Assembly: GCA_944321175.1 (NCBI GenBank)
Contig: CALUKI010000016.1
Location: 1 to 38,488 of the forward strand
DNA: 38,488 nucleotides
DNA from: an uncultured Alistipes sp.
GTDB taxonomy: Bacteria > Bacteroidota > Bacteroidia > Bacteroidales > Rikenellaceae
Direction of reading: 5' to 3'
This document shows, piece by piece, positions 25,092 to 33,605 of this stretch (positions are counted from its first letter, which is position 1; each line of letters opens with the position of its first letter). The notes under the pieces were generated by a model. That model was not told the origin of the DNA. It made no database searches and worked only from the letters and a program-made list of their open reading frames with translations. The translations under genes were made by a program, and so were the position numbers.

Positions 25092-25892
25092 TTATCGGAT
25101 CTGGCTCGACAAAGGATACTTAAGACCCTTGTATCCTGAAATATATGCGCTTACGCTCCCCACTCGGATAGGGGATTCGAGACAGAGCGGGATCTTGTTT
25201 TCGTCATCCGACAGCCAGATGAAAAACTCCGAACCGTCAGTAAAGGAGTAACTTTCCGACGTCCCGATCTGGCAGGCGAACTTCATCGTCCGGAACTTGC
25301 CGAGGTTGCGGATTTTTTTCTCCTCTCGGCCTTCGAAACGGTATTTCAGATGGCGAATCGTATCTTCGAGAACCATCTGCAGTTCGTGCTGCTCGCCCAC
25401 ACGGAAGATCGACGCATCGACGCTGCGCATGTTGAAGAAGAGCGATACGGCATCCATGCTCACATCGGTCAGTTCCATCTCCTTGCGGTTTTCGGGCAGT
25501 TGCCGTTTCTGCCACCTTGTGGCGATGCGGCGGGCGGGCCAGTCGTAATCGTACCGGCTGCGGAAGGTGTATTCCCCTTCATGGATATCGCTCGTGAAAC
25601 GCACGGTGCGCAATGTGGCCGTATCGATCCAGATATTGTAGCGGTCATCGAGCGAGAAGAACCACCGGAAAGTCGGGAGCGTTTTCCCGTGGCCGAAGAC
25701 GTTATAGACGGTTCTGCCGTCGAGCTGCGTTTCGGTGGTCCGCACCAGAACGGTCGCCACCTCGGTATTCGGCACCAGCTTCGCACGGTAACTTACCCGA
25801 TAAAAGAGCTCCTCGCCCGGCACATAGAGCTGCGCCGCGACGGGCAGCAGCGAATACACAAGCAATACAAACAAAAACAATCGTTTCATCAT
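25092..25892 (-). CDS. DUF3108 domain protein, exported
   Basis: A 266-residue protein with a signal peptide (FLFVLLVYSLLPVAAQ) and no lipobox, so likely periplasmic or outer-membrane associated. The mature part fits the DUF3108 family: it begins YVPGEELFYRVSYRAKLVPNTEVA and contains GHGKTLPTFRWFFSLDDRYNIWID and later PLCLESPIRVGSVSAYI. The family has no established activity. Its beta-strand pattern suggests a lipocalin-like or small barrel fold. It lies 96 bases after recG and 9 bases before the alpha/beta hydrolase, so it is probably part of the leftward transcript that begins with the GH123-type gene. ATGs at the first two codons (MMKR) are alternatives. Confidence 0.85.
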   Translation of the reverse strand: MMKRLFLFVLLVYSLLPVAAQLYVPGEELFYRVSYRAKLVPNTEVATVLVRTTETQLDGRTVYNVFGHGKTLPTFRWFFSLDDRYNIWIDTATLRTVRFTSDIHEGEYTFRSRYDYDWPARRIATRWQKRQLPENRKEMELTDVSMDAVSLFFNMRSVDASIFRVGEQHELQMVLEDTIRHLKYRFEGREEKKIRNLGKFRTMKFACQIGTSESYSFTDGSEFFIWLSDDENKIPLCLESPIRVGSVSAYISGYKGLKYPLSSQIR

Positions 25893-25988
25893 ATCCTGTC
25901 GGTTGTCATGCGGAGTGCGGACTCCGGATGCTGGTTTTACACGGTCTTTACAATCAAAACGTTCCGGTTCATCTTTTAGTACGGCGCA

Positions 25989-28184
25989 TCAGGAGATCAT
26001 CGAAAAATCGGTCGATTTCCCGCCGGAACAGCGCTTCTTCAATTGCCGCAGGCCGGCATGCTCCGCCGCTTCAAGCAGCGGATCGGCAGCCAGCACCTCC
26101 CCCGCCGCATCGCGCGTACACTGGAGGATCTGCACGTCGAGCGTCGGATTGGCGATTTTCAGGTCAAAGGCCATACCACTCTGCTGCGTACCGGCCAAAT
26201 CGCCGGCGCCGCGCAGTTTGAGATCCAGTTCGGCCAGCCGGAACCCGTCGTTCGTCTCACACATGGCGTCCAGACGCGCCCGCGACTCCTTGGAGAGTTT
26301 CTCGTCCGACATGAGGATACAATAGGACTGCTGGGCGCCGCGTCCCACACGTCCGCGCAGCTGATGCAGCTGGGAGAGTCCGAACCGTTCGGCCGACTCG
26401 ATGACCATGACGGTCGCATTGGGCACATCGACTCCCACCTCGATAACGGAGGTGGCAACGAGCAGCTGCGCCTCGCCCGATTTGAAACGGCGCATCGCCG
26501 CCTCCTTGTCCTGCGGTTTCATCCGGCCGTGCACGACCTCGGTGACATATTCCGGAAGGGGGAAATCGCGCATGACGGCTTCGTAGCCCTCCTGCAGATT
26601 TTTGTAATCCATCGCTTCGGACTCCTTGATAAGCGGATAGACGATATAGACCTGACGGCCCTGAGCGATCTGCCTGCGGAGGAATCCCCACACGCGCAAC
26701 CGCATCGCATCCGTATAGCGCACGGTCTGCACGGGACGTCGTCCGGGCGGCAGTTCATCGATGACCGAGACGTCGAGATCGCCGTAGAGCGTCATGGCCA
26801 GCGTGCGCGGGATCGGCGTAGCGGTCATCACCAGCACATGGGGCGGCTGTTCGTTCTTGGTCCACATGCGGGCGCGCTGTTCGACGCCGAATCGGTGCTG
26901 CTCATCGATGACCACAAGACCCAGATTGCGGAACTGCACACGGTCTTCGATCAGGGCATGCGTACCCACAAGCAGCTGCACGTCGCCCGAAGCGATCCCC
27001 CCCAATGCGGACTTCCGTTCACGGGCCTTCGAGGCGCCGGTAAGGATCGCCACGCGCACGGGCAGGCCTTCGAGCAGGCGGGTCAGGGTGGCATAATGCT
27101 GGCGGGCAAGGATTTCGGTCGGGGCCATCATGCAGGCCTGAAAGCCGTTGTCAACGGCCAGCAGCATCGACAGCAGGGCCACAAGGGTCTTTCCCGATCC
27201 CACATCGCCCTGCAACAGCCGGTTCATCTGGTATCCCGTGACGGTATCCTGCCGGATCTCGCGGACGACACGCTTCTGCGCCTCCGTAAGGGGGAAGGGC
27301 AATTTCTCCCGATAGAACGTATTGAAGACCTCCCCTACATGCGGGAAGAGAAATCCGTTGTTTTTCGAGAGACGGGCCGAGCGACGCGCAAGGACGTTGA
27401 GCTGTACTCCGAGCAACTCCTCGAATTTCAACCGGTATTGCGCTTGCCGGAGGGCTTCGGGCGACTGCGGGAAATGGATGTTGTACAATGCGTCATGCAA
27501 CGACACCAGGCCGTAACGCCGGCGCATTCCGTCGGGCAGCGTCTCGGCAATCCGCGTATGCGCCAATCGCCACGCATTGCAGACAATCGTATGGAAACCT
27601 TTGGCGCCCAGGACGGATGACAACCGCTCGGTAGAGGAATAGATCCCCTGCAATCCGCTCTCGATGCGCCGCGACAGGGCCTTTTCGACCGTTTCGATCT
27701 CCGGATGCACCAGCGAAAGTTCATTGCGGAACGATGACGGCCGTCCGAAGATGAGGTACTCGCGTCCCACTTCGATCCGTTTCTCGATCCATTTGATCCC
27801 CTGAAACCACACCAGCTCGGCTTGCCCCGTACCGTCGGAAACAAACGCCGAAAAGCGGCGTTTGCGGCCTGTACCGGCATACGCCACTCCTGTCACACGG
27901 CCTCGGAACTGCACGAGCGACGATCTCGAAGCATCGATCTCCACGATGCGGTAAATCCGCGAACGATCGATGTAACGGAACGGGAAACAGTAAAGCAACT
28001 CCCCGACGGTAGCAATACCCAACTCCTTGAACAACAACCTCGCACGCATCTCGCCGACTCCGGCGACATATTTTATGTCATCGTCATACCAGCTCCGTTG
28101 CCCCGCTGTTCCGTCCTTTTGCGCAAGGGGCGCCGCAGCGGCAGGGTCCGCAGTGGATATGTCCGTCGGGCGATGCATCGACAT
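25989..28184 (-). CDS. recG: ATP-dependent DNA helicase RecG
   Basis: Unwinds branched DNA and remodels stalled replication forks and recombination intermediates. The product is about 731 residues. An N-terminal KYVAGVGEMRARLLFKELGI segment leads into the wedge/OB domain (VQFRGRVTGVAYAG to YLIFGRPS). Helicase motifs follow: LLQGDVGSGKT (motif I), MMAPTEILARQH, LLVGTHALIED, VIDEQHRFGV (DEQH, motif II), VLVMTATPIPRTLAMTLYGDLD (motif III), VEVGVDVPN-type VATSVIEVGVDVPNA, and QLHQLRGRVGRG (motif VI). The open frame runs far upstream into the GH123-type gene, but that part is another gene's antisense of frame. An ATG at 28184 (or 28178) gives the expected length. It starts 13 bases after the GH123-type stop. 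Confidence 0.96.
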   Translation of the reverse strand: MSMHRPTDISTADPAAAAPLAQKDGTAGQRSWYDDDIKYVAGVGEMRARLLFKELGIATVGELLYCFPFRYIDRSRIYRIVEIDASRSSLVQFRGRVTGVAYAGTGRKRRFSAFVSDGTGQAELVWFQGIKWIEKRIEVGREYLIFGRPSSFRNELSLVHPEIETVEKALSRRIESGLQGIYSSTERLSSVLGAKGFHTIVCNAWRLAHTRIAETLPDGMRRRYGLVSLHDALYNIHFPQSPEALRQAQYRLKFEELLGVQLNVLARRSARLSKNNGFLFPHVGEVFNTFYREKLPFPLTEAQKRVVREIRQDTVTGYQMNRLLQGDVGSGKTLVALLSMLLAVDNGFQACMMAPTEILARQHYATLTRLLEGLPVRVAILTGASKARERKSALGGIASGDVQLLVGTHALIEDRVQFRNLGLVVIDEQHRFGVEQRARMWTKNEQPPHVLVMTATPIPRTLAMTLYGDLDVSVIDELPPGRRPVQTVRYTDAMRLRVWGFLRRQIAQGRQVYIVYPLIKESEAMDYKNLQEGYEAVMRDFPLPEYVTEVVHGRMKPQDKEAAMRRFKSGEAQLLVATSVIEVGVDVPNATVMVIESAERFGLSQLHQLRGRVGRGAQQSYCILMSDEKLSKESRARLDAMCETNDGFRLAELDLKLRGAGDLAGTQQSGMAFDLKIANPTLDVQILQCTRDAAGEVLAADPLLEAAEHAGLRQLKKRCSGGKSTDFSMIS

Positions 28185-28197
28185 GGCAGAGGAGCGG

Positions 28198-29955
28198 TTA
28201 CAATTCGTTGAGCAACTGTTTTGCCGCCGCCAGCCGTTCATGAAGGCTGTCGAGGGGTTCACGGGAGGCAAAGGGTGCCACGGCGGCATCCAGACGTCCC
28301 AGTTTCTCGTCGGCCTCCCCTGAGCCCGCGCCACGCAGCTCTTCGCGCAGCAGGCGGATCTTCTCTGCATCCTGAATACCCTCGCGCAGCCGTTCGAAGC
28401 GGATCGACGACCGCGCACCGGGATAGACGATGTAGGTATCTCCGGCAGGCCATGTGCGGAACCGCGAATCCCGCAGCGGATCGGCCGTCCACGAATTGTA
28501 AGCCCAGCGCAGGAAGCCGTCGTAACCGTTCGCTGCGGCATGCCATGCCGCAACGGTCGCTTCGGCCGGATCCGAGAAGGTAAACATGTTGGGATAACGG
28601 TGCGAACAGCAGACATAGAAGGTCGTGACCTTGCCTTCGGCGCGCCGCGCGGCAATGTCCTCAGGGGCCACGCTCTGACGGGCCGAGACGCAGATATCGC
28701 GCAATTGCGGATAACGTTTGTAGCTGTTGTGGTTGTCGGCCAGTGCAATACCGAGCTGCGGCGCCTGCGCGGCAAGGAACGATACGGCCTGTTCCATCTG
28801 TTCGGGCGACCGTTCATCCATTGCAATACAGGTTTTCGACAGCCACCCCTTTTCGTCGAGATGGCGCACGAAATCCGCCAGGAAAGGCCGCCACATCTCC
28901 TCGAAAACCGGCGTGCCGGGTTCGGCGGTCACATCGACCCATTCCCCCGTCACGGCATCCCGATAATGGAGTTCGTTGTTCCAAGGCAGCATCGAATAGC
29001 AGTTGATCTGCCTGTCGATTCCCAGCGAGAACATCAGCTCCACCCAACGGTCGAACGCCGCATAGTCATACGTCCATGTTCCGTCGCCGTGCTTCGTCCA
29101 GAGGATCATATCGGCATAGGCGTCGTAGCATTGATTGTTCCAAGGGTCCTTGTTGAGCGTTGCGGTCACGACTTTCTGACCGGCATCGGCCAGGAGTTCC
29201 ATAACGGGCCGGAGTGCATCGAAATGGGCATCGCTCCACACCTCAACCCCTTCGATGCGGGCAACGGCCGTCGGATGCTGCCACAGATCGAGATGATAAC
29301 GCCAGGCGGCAGTCCGGGGCAGCGTGCGGCCGACCACCTCCAGTTCGAGCGTCAGCGGCAGCGTCGTCCCGTCGCAACGCACCGTCACGGGAGCGCTGTA
29401 AAGCCCCGGTGCGGCCTCCGCAGGGACATCGACCGTCAACCAGACGGGCCGCACCGTACAACTGTCGAGCGCCATTGCGGGCCGCTCGTCGAGCATGTCG
29501 GCCACAAGGACGGATGCAAATTTCCGGGGGTCGCGTTTGCAGCAGCCGCAGGCGAACTCGTCGCTCATCACATAACGCACGAAACGGCTGCGGACAGCCG
29601 ACGCAGGCAACGACCCGGATTCAGAGCGCAAGGTTCCCGCCTGACAGGTCATCTCCGCCACCGGACGTCTGCTCCAGACGAGCAGCTGTGCCGAAACCCG
29701 CTCGCCGCGCCATGCCGTCAAGCGGCAGGTTTGCCGCGCAGTCAGCGCGGGCGGCTGGGACTTGGCATAGCGGCAATCAATGCTCGCAAAAGAGGCGTGC
29801 GGTTCCGCATCGACGGCCGACCAGTCGGCAAACGGCGCCGCAGGATCATCCATCTCCTGAAAATCGGGGATTGCCGGGCGGCTGGAATCTTCACAGGCAG
29901 CGGTCGTCAATACGACAACCGACAATGCGATCCATACATGAAGAAGTCTGTTCAT
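28198..29955 (-). CDS. GH123-type (former DUF4091) glycoside hydrolase lipoprotein
   Basis: A 585-residue predicted lipoprotein (lipobox TTAAC, Cys21). Residues about 60-210 form the N-terminal beta-sandwich of the GH123/DUF4091 group, and about 215-510 the TIM-barrel catalytic region. Characterised GH123 enzymes are exo-acting N-acetyl-beta-galactosaminidases that use an adjacent Asp-Glu pair with substrate assistance. Here the pair is D380-E381 in CIAMDERSPEQ. Other conserved barrel parts are YRYHLDLWQHP-like WRYHLDLWQHPTAVAR, DPWNNQCYDAY, and FLRWAYNSWTADPLRDSRF. A substrate with terminal beta-GalNAc is the family-based guess. The C-terminal tail is helical. It begins the leftward transcript with recG, an odd partner. 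Confidence 0.88.
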   Translation of the reverse strand: MNRLLHVWIALSVVVLTTAACEDSSRPAIPDFQEMDDPAAPFADWSAVDAEPHASFASIDCRYAKSQPPALTARQTCRLTAWRGERVSAQLLVWSRRPVAEMTCQAGTLRSESGSLPASAVRSRFVRYVMSDEFACGCCKRDPRKFASVLVADMLDERPAMALDSCTVRPVWLTVDVPAEAAPGLYSAPVTVRCDGTTLPLTLELEVVGRTLPRTAAWRYHLDLWQHPTAVARIEGVEVWSDAHFDALRPVMELLADAGQKVVTATLNKDPWNNQCYDAYADMILWTKHGDGTWTYDYAAFDRWVELMFSLGIDRQINCYSMLPWNNELHYRDAVTGEWVDVTAEPGTPVFEEMWRPFLADFVRHLDEKGWLSKTCIAMDERSPEQMEQAVSFLAAQAPQLGIALADNHNSYKRYPQLRDICVSARQSVAPEDIAARRAEGKVTTFYVCCSHRYPNMFTFSDPAEATVAAWHAAANGYDGFLRWAYNSWTADPLRDSRFRTWPAGDTYIVYPGARSSIRFERLREGIQDAEKIRLLREELRGAGSGEADEKLGRLDAAVAPFASREPLDSLHERLAAAKQLLNEL

Positions 29956-29978
29956 CGGTCAAAGTCTTTATCTCTTCA

Positions 29979-29986
29979 CAAAGATA
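29979..29986 (-). promoter_or_regulatory. Promoter -7 box TATCTTTG for the GH123-type gene
   Basis: A perfect -7 box on the minus strand, about 30 bases upstream of the ATG. The -33 region is only CTTT-like in an A-rich tract. The surrounding 16 bases (29978-29993) are identical to the promoter region of the GH2-family gene at 38362-38377. Confidence 0.6.
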
Positions 29987-30174
29987 CGAAAAGCCTGCGT
30001 AAAAAAAAGCGAAAGGGAAACAAATCGAACGGCGGCGGCCGATGCGGCGAAACGGCCCGCGGCATTCCGACGGCGGACATGCCGTCTCAAAAGGAGAGCC
30101 GGCCGTCCCGCAGCGGAAGCGGTTTTGCGGCGTGCCGCTTTTCGAAACGTACCGCACGACCGCAAACGGGCATG

Positions 30175-31416
30175 TCACCGGCCGTTGAAACGATACCCTG
30201 CACCCAGCATCAGGTTATTGGGCCTCTTGAACTTGTAGAGCTGGTAACCGATGTGCAGAAAGAGATTCCGCGAGACATCCGCCTTGAGCACGAAGATCTG
30301 GTAAAAAGAGTCGGTATCGTCCCCCTTGCAGATGAAGTTCCGGCCGACACCCAGATTGATCGAGAAGATCGGCATCACGATCTCGCCGCGAATCGATACG
30401 CCCACGGCAAACTGTTCGCGGAAGGGCGGACGATGAAACCGAAGTTCGCTGTCGTAGATATTGTCGTTGGCGATATGATCCTTCAGGTTTGCACTTTCAT
30501 CGTACTGGGCGTCGAGCGACAGTCCGGCGCGGAAGAAACGGCTGAAATTGTACATCGGATTGAAGTTCACGCCCGCCACCCCGAACTTGCCGGGGATGAG
30601 ATATGCACGGTCGGGCCAGACGTACCCCTTCGTCCGCATGGCGCCGTAAAGAACCAGGTCGTAGCTCACATGAGGCTTGAAGTCTCCGAAACGGCGTACT
30701 TTGTCCCTCCGGCCGCCGGCCGTTTCGCGCCCGAAGGTGTACACCAGTCCGAAACGGCCGTTCAACAGATTGACGCCGCCGTTGGGATAGGTCGTATTGC
30801 CGTTGGAGAAGTGCATCAGCCCCGCACCGGCCGTCACATTCCACTGCGGCGCAAAATGCCAGTTGAACATCAGCCCCAGATTGATGTAGGCATTGATGCG
30901 CGAACCGACCACGACATTGAACGGATTGCGTTCCGCATCGTATTTCTCCCAACCGAACGACACGCCGAAATTCCACTCGTAATCGAGCGAGAGCGTGCGG
31001 GCCAAAGAGACGATGCGGGAGTTCTGAAAGACATAGACCGCCACAGGACGTCCCACTTCGGCACGATTCCGGAAGTCGTTCACGCTTATGCCGATCCCCT
31101 GCGAAGTATAGGGGTAGCGGCGCCCGAACCGCGTGTCGGGGCCGAATTGGAAGGCGTATTTCAAATGCAGGGAAAGCGCCGAGCGAAGCGGCTGCTGCGC
31201 AGCGTTCGTCCCCCTGAAGAAGTCATCCGTCGCAAAGAGATGGCTGGGGCAGACATCGAACCCTGCCTTATGAATCATCTTCCGGTTGTGGGTGATGCTG
31301 TCGGCCGGCGTGAGAGGGCTTTCCCATGCGGCACCCCGCACCTGTGCCGCCGCACAATGACAGACGAAAAGCAATACACACCCCAAAACCGCAAACGACC
31401 TGCAAGAAACTTTCAT
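30175..31416 (-). CDS. PagL-like lipid A deacylase / acyloxyacyl hydrolase homologue
   Basis: A 413-residue outer-membrane protein with a signal peptide (VLLFVCHCAAAQ). The body has alternating beta strands and ends in the aromatic-rich LMLGAGYRFNGR, as expected for a barrel. The key motif is MHFSNGNTTYPNGGVN with H202 and S204-N205, matching the active-site His-x-Ser-Asn of PagL, which removes an acyl chain from lipid A in the outer membrane. The protein is about twice the length of classical PagL, with long N- and C-terminal additions, as is common for Bacteroidetes homologues labelled acyloxyacyl hydrolase. Whether it acts on lipid A is not shown by sequence. It begins 9 bases after the upstream lipoprotein gene, so the two are co-transcribed. 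Confidence 0.8.
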   Translation of the reverse strand: MKVSCRSFAVLGCVLLFVCHCAAAQVRGAAWESPLTPADSITHNRKMIHKAGFDVCPSHLFATDDFFRGTNAAQQPLRSALSLHLKYAFQFGPDTRFGRRYPYTSQGIGISVNDFRNRAEVGRPVAVYVFQNSRIVSLARTLSLDYEWNFGVSFGWEKYDAERNPFNVVVGSRINAYINLGLMFNWHFAPQWNVTAGAGLMHFSNGNTTYPNGGVNLLNGRFGLVYTFGRETAGGRRDKVRRFGDFKPHVSYDLVLYGAMRTKGYVWPDRAYLIPGKFGVAGVNFNPMYNFSRFFRAGLSLDAQYDESANLKDHIANDNIYDSELRFHRPPFREQFAVGVSIRGEIVMPIFSINLGVGRNFICKGDDTDSFYQIFVLKADVSRNLFLHIGYQLYKFKRPNNLMLGAGYRFNGR

Positions 31417-31425
31417 GATGACCCG

Positions 31426-32367
31426 TTACTTTTCAAAATCTTTGCGGAAGATGTAATAATTGCCCGGTTCTTCCCCCTGAAGCACTCCGGTAAAGATCCG
31501 TTCCTTCCCCGTTTCGGAATTGGTGGTATAGAGCGTATAGGGGAGTGAATACTCCATATATTGGAGCATCACCTCGATATCTTTGGCTTCACCGGCATTG
31601 ACCGTTACAGTCTCCGAGAGATCCCGTTTGTCGGCCGGCAGCATGACGTCCGTATAATAACATGCAAACGCAACCTCCGACTCCCGCATGACGGGCTGTT
31701 CGTCTTCGATATCGGGAATCGGTATCAGCGGCAGCGGCAGCCCGAGAATATCCTCACGCTGGTCTTCGTTGTTGTAAAACCGAATCAGCCGCGAACGACC
31801 GGCATAGGGATAGGCCTCTATCGAAACGGGCTTCGACGATGTGCGGTTGTCAATGTGATACGTCGTAACCGTTTCCACCCGTGTATAGGTAAAACTGAAC
31901 CGCTCGTAATCATAGACGACACGTTCGACCCGATACTTTCCGGTGGGATTGAACGTCACGTCGATGCTGTCGCTCTCGCACAGGTTTCCGACCGTCAGCG
32001 TGAAGCGGAAAGGGCCGCTGCCCATGTTCTCCTCAAATACGATCTTCAGGGTTCTGTAATCGCCGCGCTCGATCCGGAAGCTGACCAGACCGTCATCGTA
32101 CTCCATGCAGAGGAGCCCTTCGCCGCCGAGCGGCCCGACGGAAAGGAGGTTGCCGTCCAGATCGTATGTCCTACCGCTGAGGCCTCCGACACCCAGAATA
32201 TCCCAGTTCGAAGCCTCGAAACGGATCTCCGACGTCTCTCCGCTCTGTCCGGCAATCGAGGCCGGCGGGTCGGGAAGGTAATCGTCGATAAAGACATCGC
32301 CGTTGCAACCCGCAACGGACAAAGACAACAGTGCAGGCACAAACGTTTGTCGGAATAGGAATTTCAT
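31426..32367 (-). CDS. Lipoprotein of unknown function, partner of the PagL-like gene
   Basis: A 313-residue predicted lipoprotein (lipobox LSVAGC, Cys21, then NGDVFIDDYLPDP). The mature part looks entirely beta-rich. It has an N-terminal half with SEIRFEASNWDILGVGGLSG and a C-terminal half with AGEAKDIEVMLQYMEYSLPYTLYT. I recognise no family. The close 9-base spacing to the PagL-like gene suggests that the two act at the same outer-membrane site. One possibility is substrate binding or assembly of the barrel protein, but that is inference. Confidence 0.78.
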   Translation of the reverse strand: MKFLFRQTFVPALLSLSVAGCNGDVFIDDYLPDPPASIAGQSGETSEIRFEASNWDILGVGGLSGRTYDLDGNLLSVGPLGGEGLLCMEYDDGLVSFRIERGDYRTLKIVFEENMGSGPFRFTLTVGNLCESDSIDVTFNPTGKYRVERVVYDYERFSFTYTRVETVTTYHIDNRTSSKPVSIEAYPYAGRSRLIRFYNNEDQREDILGLPLPLIPIPDIEDEQPVMRESEVAFACYYTDVMLPADKRDLSETVTVNAGEAKDIEVMLQYMEYSLPYTLYTTNSETGKERIFTGVLQGEEPGNYYIFRKDFEK

Positions 32368-32389
32368 ATCGTTTCACGCTTCGGCGCGA

Positions 32390-32397
32390 CAAATATA
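32390..32397 (-). promoter_or_regulatory. Promoter -7 box TATATTTG for the lipoprotein/PagL-like operon
   Basis: A perfect -7 box on the minus strand, 23 bases before the ATG at 32367. The -33 element is unclear because the space upstream is taken by the A9/hairpin terminator of the radical SAM gene. Confidence 0.55.
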
Positions 32398-32400
32398 AAC

Positions 32401-32440
32401 AAAAAAAAAGAGAAAACCGCCCTTTGCGATCGCTTTTCTC
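32401..32440 (-). terminator. Terminator of the radical SAM operon
   Basis: Arms GAGAAAA (32410-32416) and TTTTCTC (32434-32440) flank a 17-base loop. On the minus strand the hairpin is followed by T9 (A9 at 32401-32409). A C9 run (32440-32448) abuts the hairpin. The site lies 47 bases after the radical SAM stop. Confidence 0.6.
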
Positions 32441-32487
32441 CCCCCCCCTCGCAAGTTTCGGAGGAACACCATCCATCGTTTTAGAAA

Positions 32488-33567
32488 TCAATGATTTAAT
32501 CTTTTATAGCTGCAATGCATCACTCCGCCGTCAGCAAGGCGCAGGTGCATCGGTCCGCCTTCGCAGTAGCGCCATACGGCACACTCGGCGCAGGCACCTG
32601 TCCGCATCCATTCACGGCGGCGGAAAAGCTCGAAGCGGGAGCTCCACACCTCCCAGAAATCATCCCGATAGATATTTCCCTGCGAGAAATCGCTCCGCAC
32701 GGAGGTACATCCCGAAATCGAGCCGTCGACCCGGATCGAGGCCGTCGAGACGCCCGCATCGCAATGATAGAACCAGTCGCGCACCTCGGCTTCATAACCG
32801 CCGAGGAAGCCTTCGCAGGCATAATTGCACTCGATGGTTCCGGCACGCCGCGTGCGCCGGATGAACTCCATGAGAGAGCCAAACTCCCCGTCGGAGAGCT
32901 GCAGCGCGTCGTCCGCCGCCGCACGTCCCGCAGGGAAGATGGCGAAAAGCCGCCAGCTGCGCACGCCCAAGCCGATCAGGTAATCGCGAAAGGCATCCAG
33001 ACGAGGCAGCAGGGCCGGTGTGACACACGTCACGACATCGAAGGCGATCGACGGTTCGGCCGCTGCACGCCGCACCGCCTCCGCCGCCCGCGCGAAACTG
33101 AGCGGATGGCGGCGCAAACGGTTGTGCTCCTCCTCGAAACCGTCCAACGAGACGGTCATCGAATGAAGCCCTGCACGCAGCAGCGCATCGAAGCGCCCTG
33201 CCGTAAGTGCCATTCCGTTGGTAACCAATCCCCAAGGATACTCCCGATCGTAGAGCGCCCGCCCGATCCGCTCCAGATCGGGACGCACCAGCACCTCGCC
33301 GCCCGAAAGAACCACCATCACCCGATGCGGATCGACATGCGGCGTGATCTGCGTATCGAGCACACGGAAGAAATCCTCGGCCGGCATGTCGGCACAGGCC
33401 GGCGACGACGTACAGTCCGAACCGCAATGCCCGCACCGGAGATTGCACCGCAGCGTGCATTCCCAGAAAAGCGTCCGCAATTCATGCCGCGCCACAGCCT
33501 CCCGATGAAGCTGCCGATAGAGTTCCAGTCCCAATCGCTTGCGCAGGGAGATCCGACGCCGTTTCAT
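32488..33567 (-). CDS. Radical SAM/SPASM enzyme of the rSAM/lipoprotein system
   Basis: A 359-residue radical SAM enzyme expected to use a 4Fe-4S cluster and S-adenosylmethionine to modify a peptide or protein. The cluster motif is C41-x3-C45-x2-C48 in CNLRCGHCGSDC, the glycine-rich SAM site is VVLSGGEVLVRPDL, and VTNGMALT and MTVSLDGFEEEHN follow. The C-terminal SPASM region has cysteines in NYACEGF, YHCDAG, SGCTS, GACAECAVWRYCEGG and MHCSYK. These would hold auxiliary clusters. The start region KRRRISLRKRLGLELYRQLHREAVARHELRTLFWECTLRC looks like the Bacteroidetes family TIGR04133, found beside short lipoproteins. A GTG at 33609 overlaps the lipoprotein stop, but the ATG at 33567 matches the usual family start. 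The likely target is the lipoprotein encoded just upstream. Confidence 0.92.
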   Translation of the reverse strand: MKRRRISLRKRLGLELYRQLHREAVARHELRTLFWECTLRCNLRCGHCGSDCTSSPACADMPAEDFFRVLDTQITPHVDPHRVMVVLSGGEVLVRPDLERIGRALYDREYPWGLVTNGMALTAGRFDALLRAGLHSMTVSLDGFEEEHNRLRRHPLSFARAAEAVRRAAAEPSIAFDVVTCVTPALLPRLDAFRDYLIGLGVRSWRLFAIFPAGRAAADDALQLSDGEFGSLMEFIRRTRRAGTIECNYACEGFLGGYEAEVRDWFYHCDAGVSTASIRVDGSISGCTSVRSDFSQGNIYRDDFWEVWSSRFELFRRREWMRTGACAECAVWRYCEGGPMHLRLADGGVMHCSYKRLNH

Positions 33568-33605
33568 ATCTCTGCCCCCGTTTTTCGGTATCGAAGATTC
33601 ATTCC

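Noticed and set aside
28185..28826. N-terminal extension of recG
   Set aside because: The frame stays open, but the sequence overlaps the GH123-type gene, is low in complexity and has no RecG homology. The ATG at 28184 gives the expected length.
28540..31548. A 1002-codon open frame on the plus strand
   Set aside because: It runs antisense to the GH123-type and PagL-like genes, which have clear family motifs. It has no recognisable domain, and such long shadow frames are common in GC-rich DNA.
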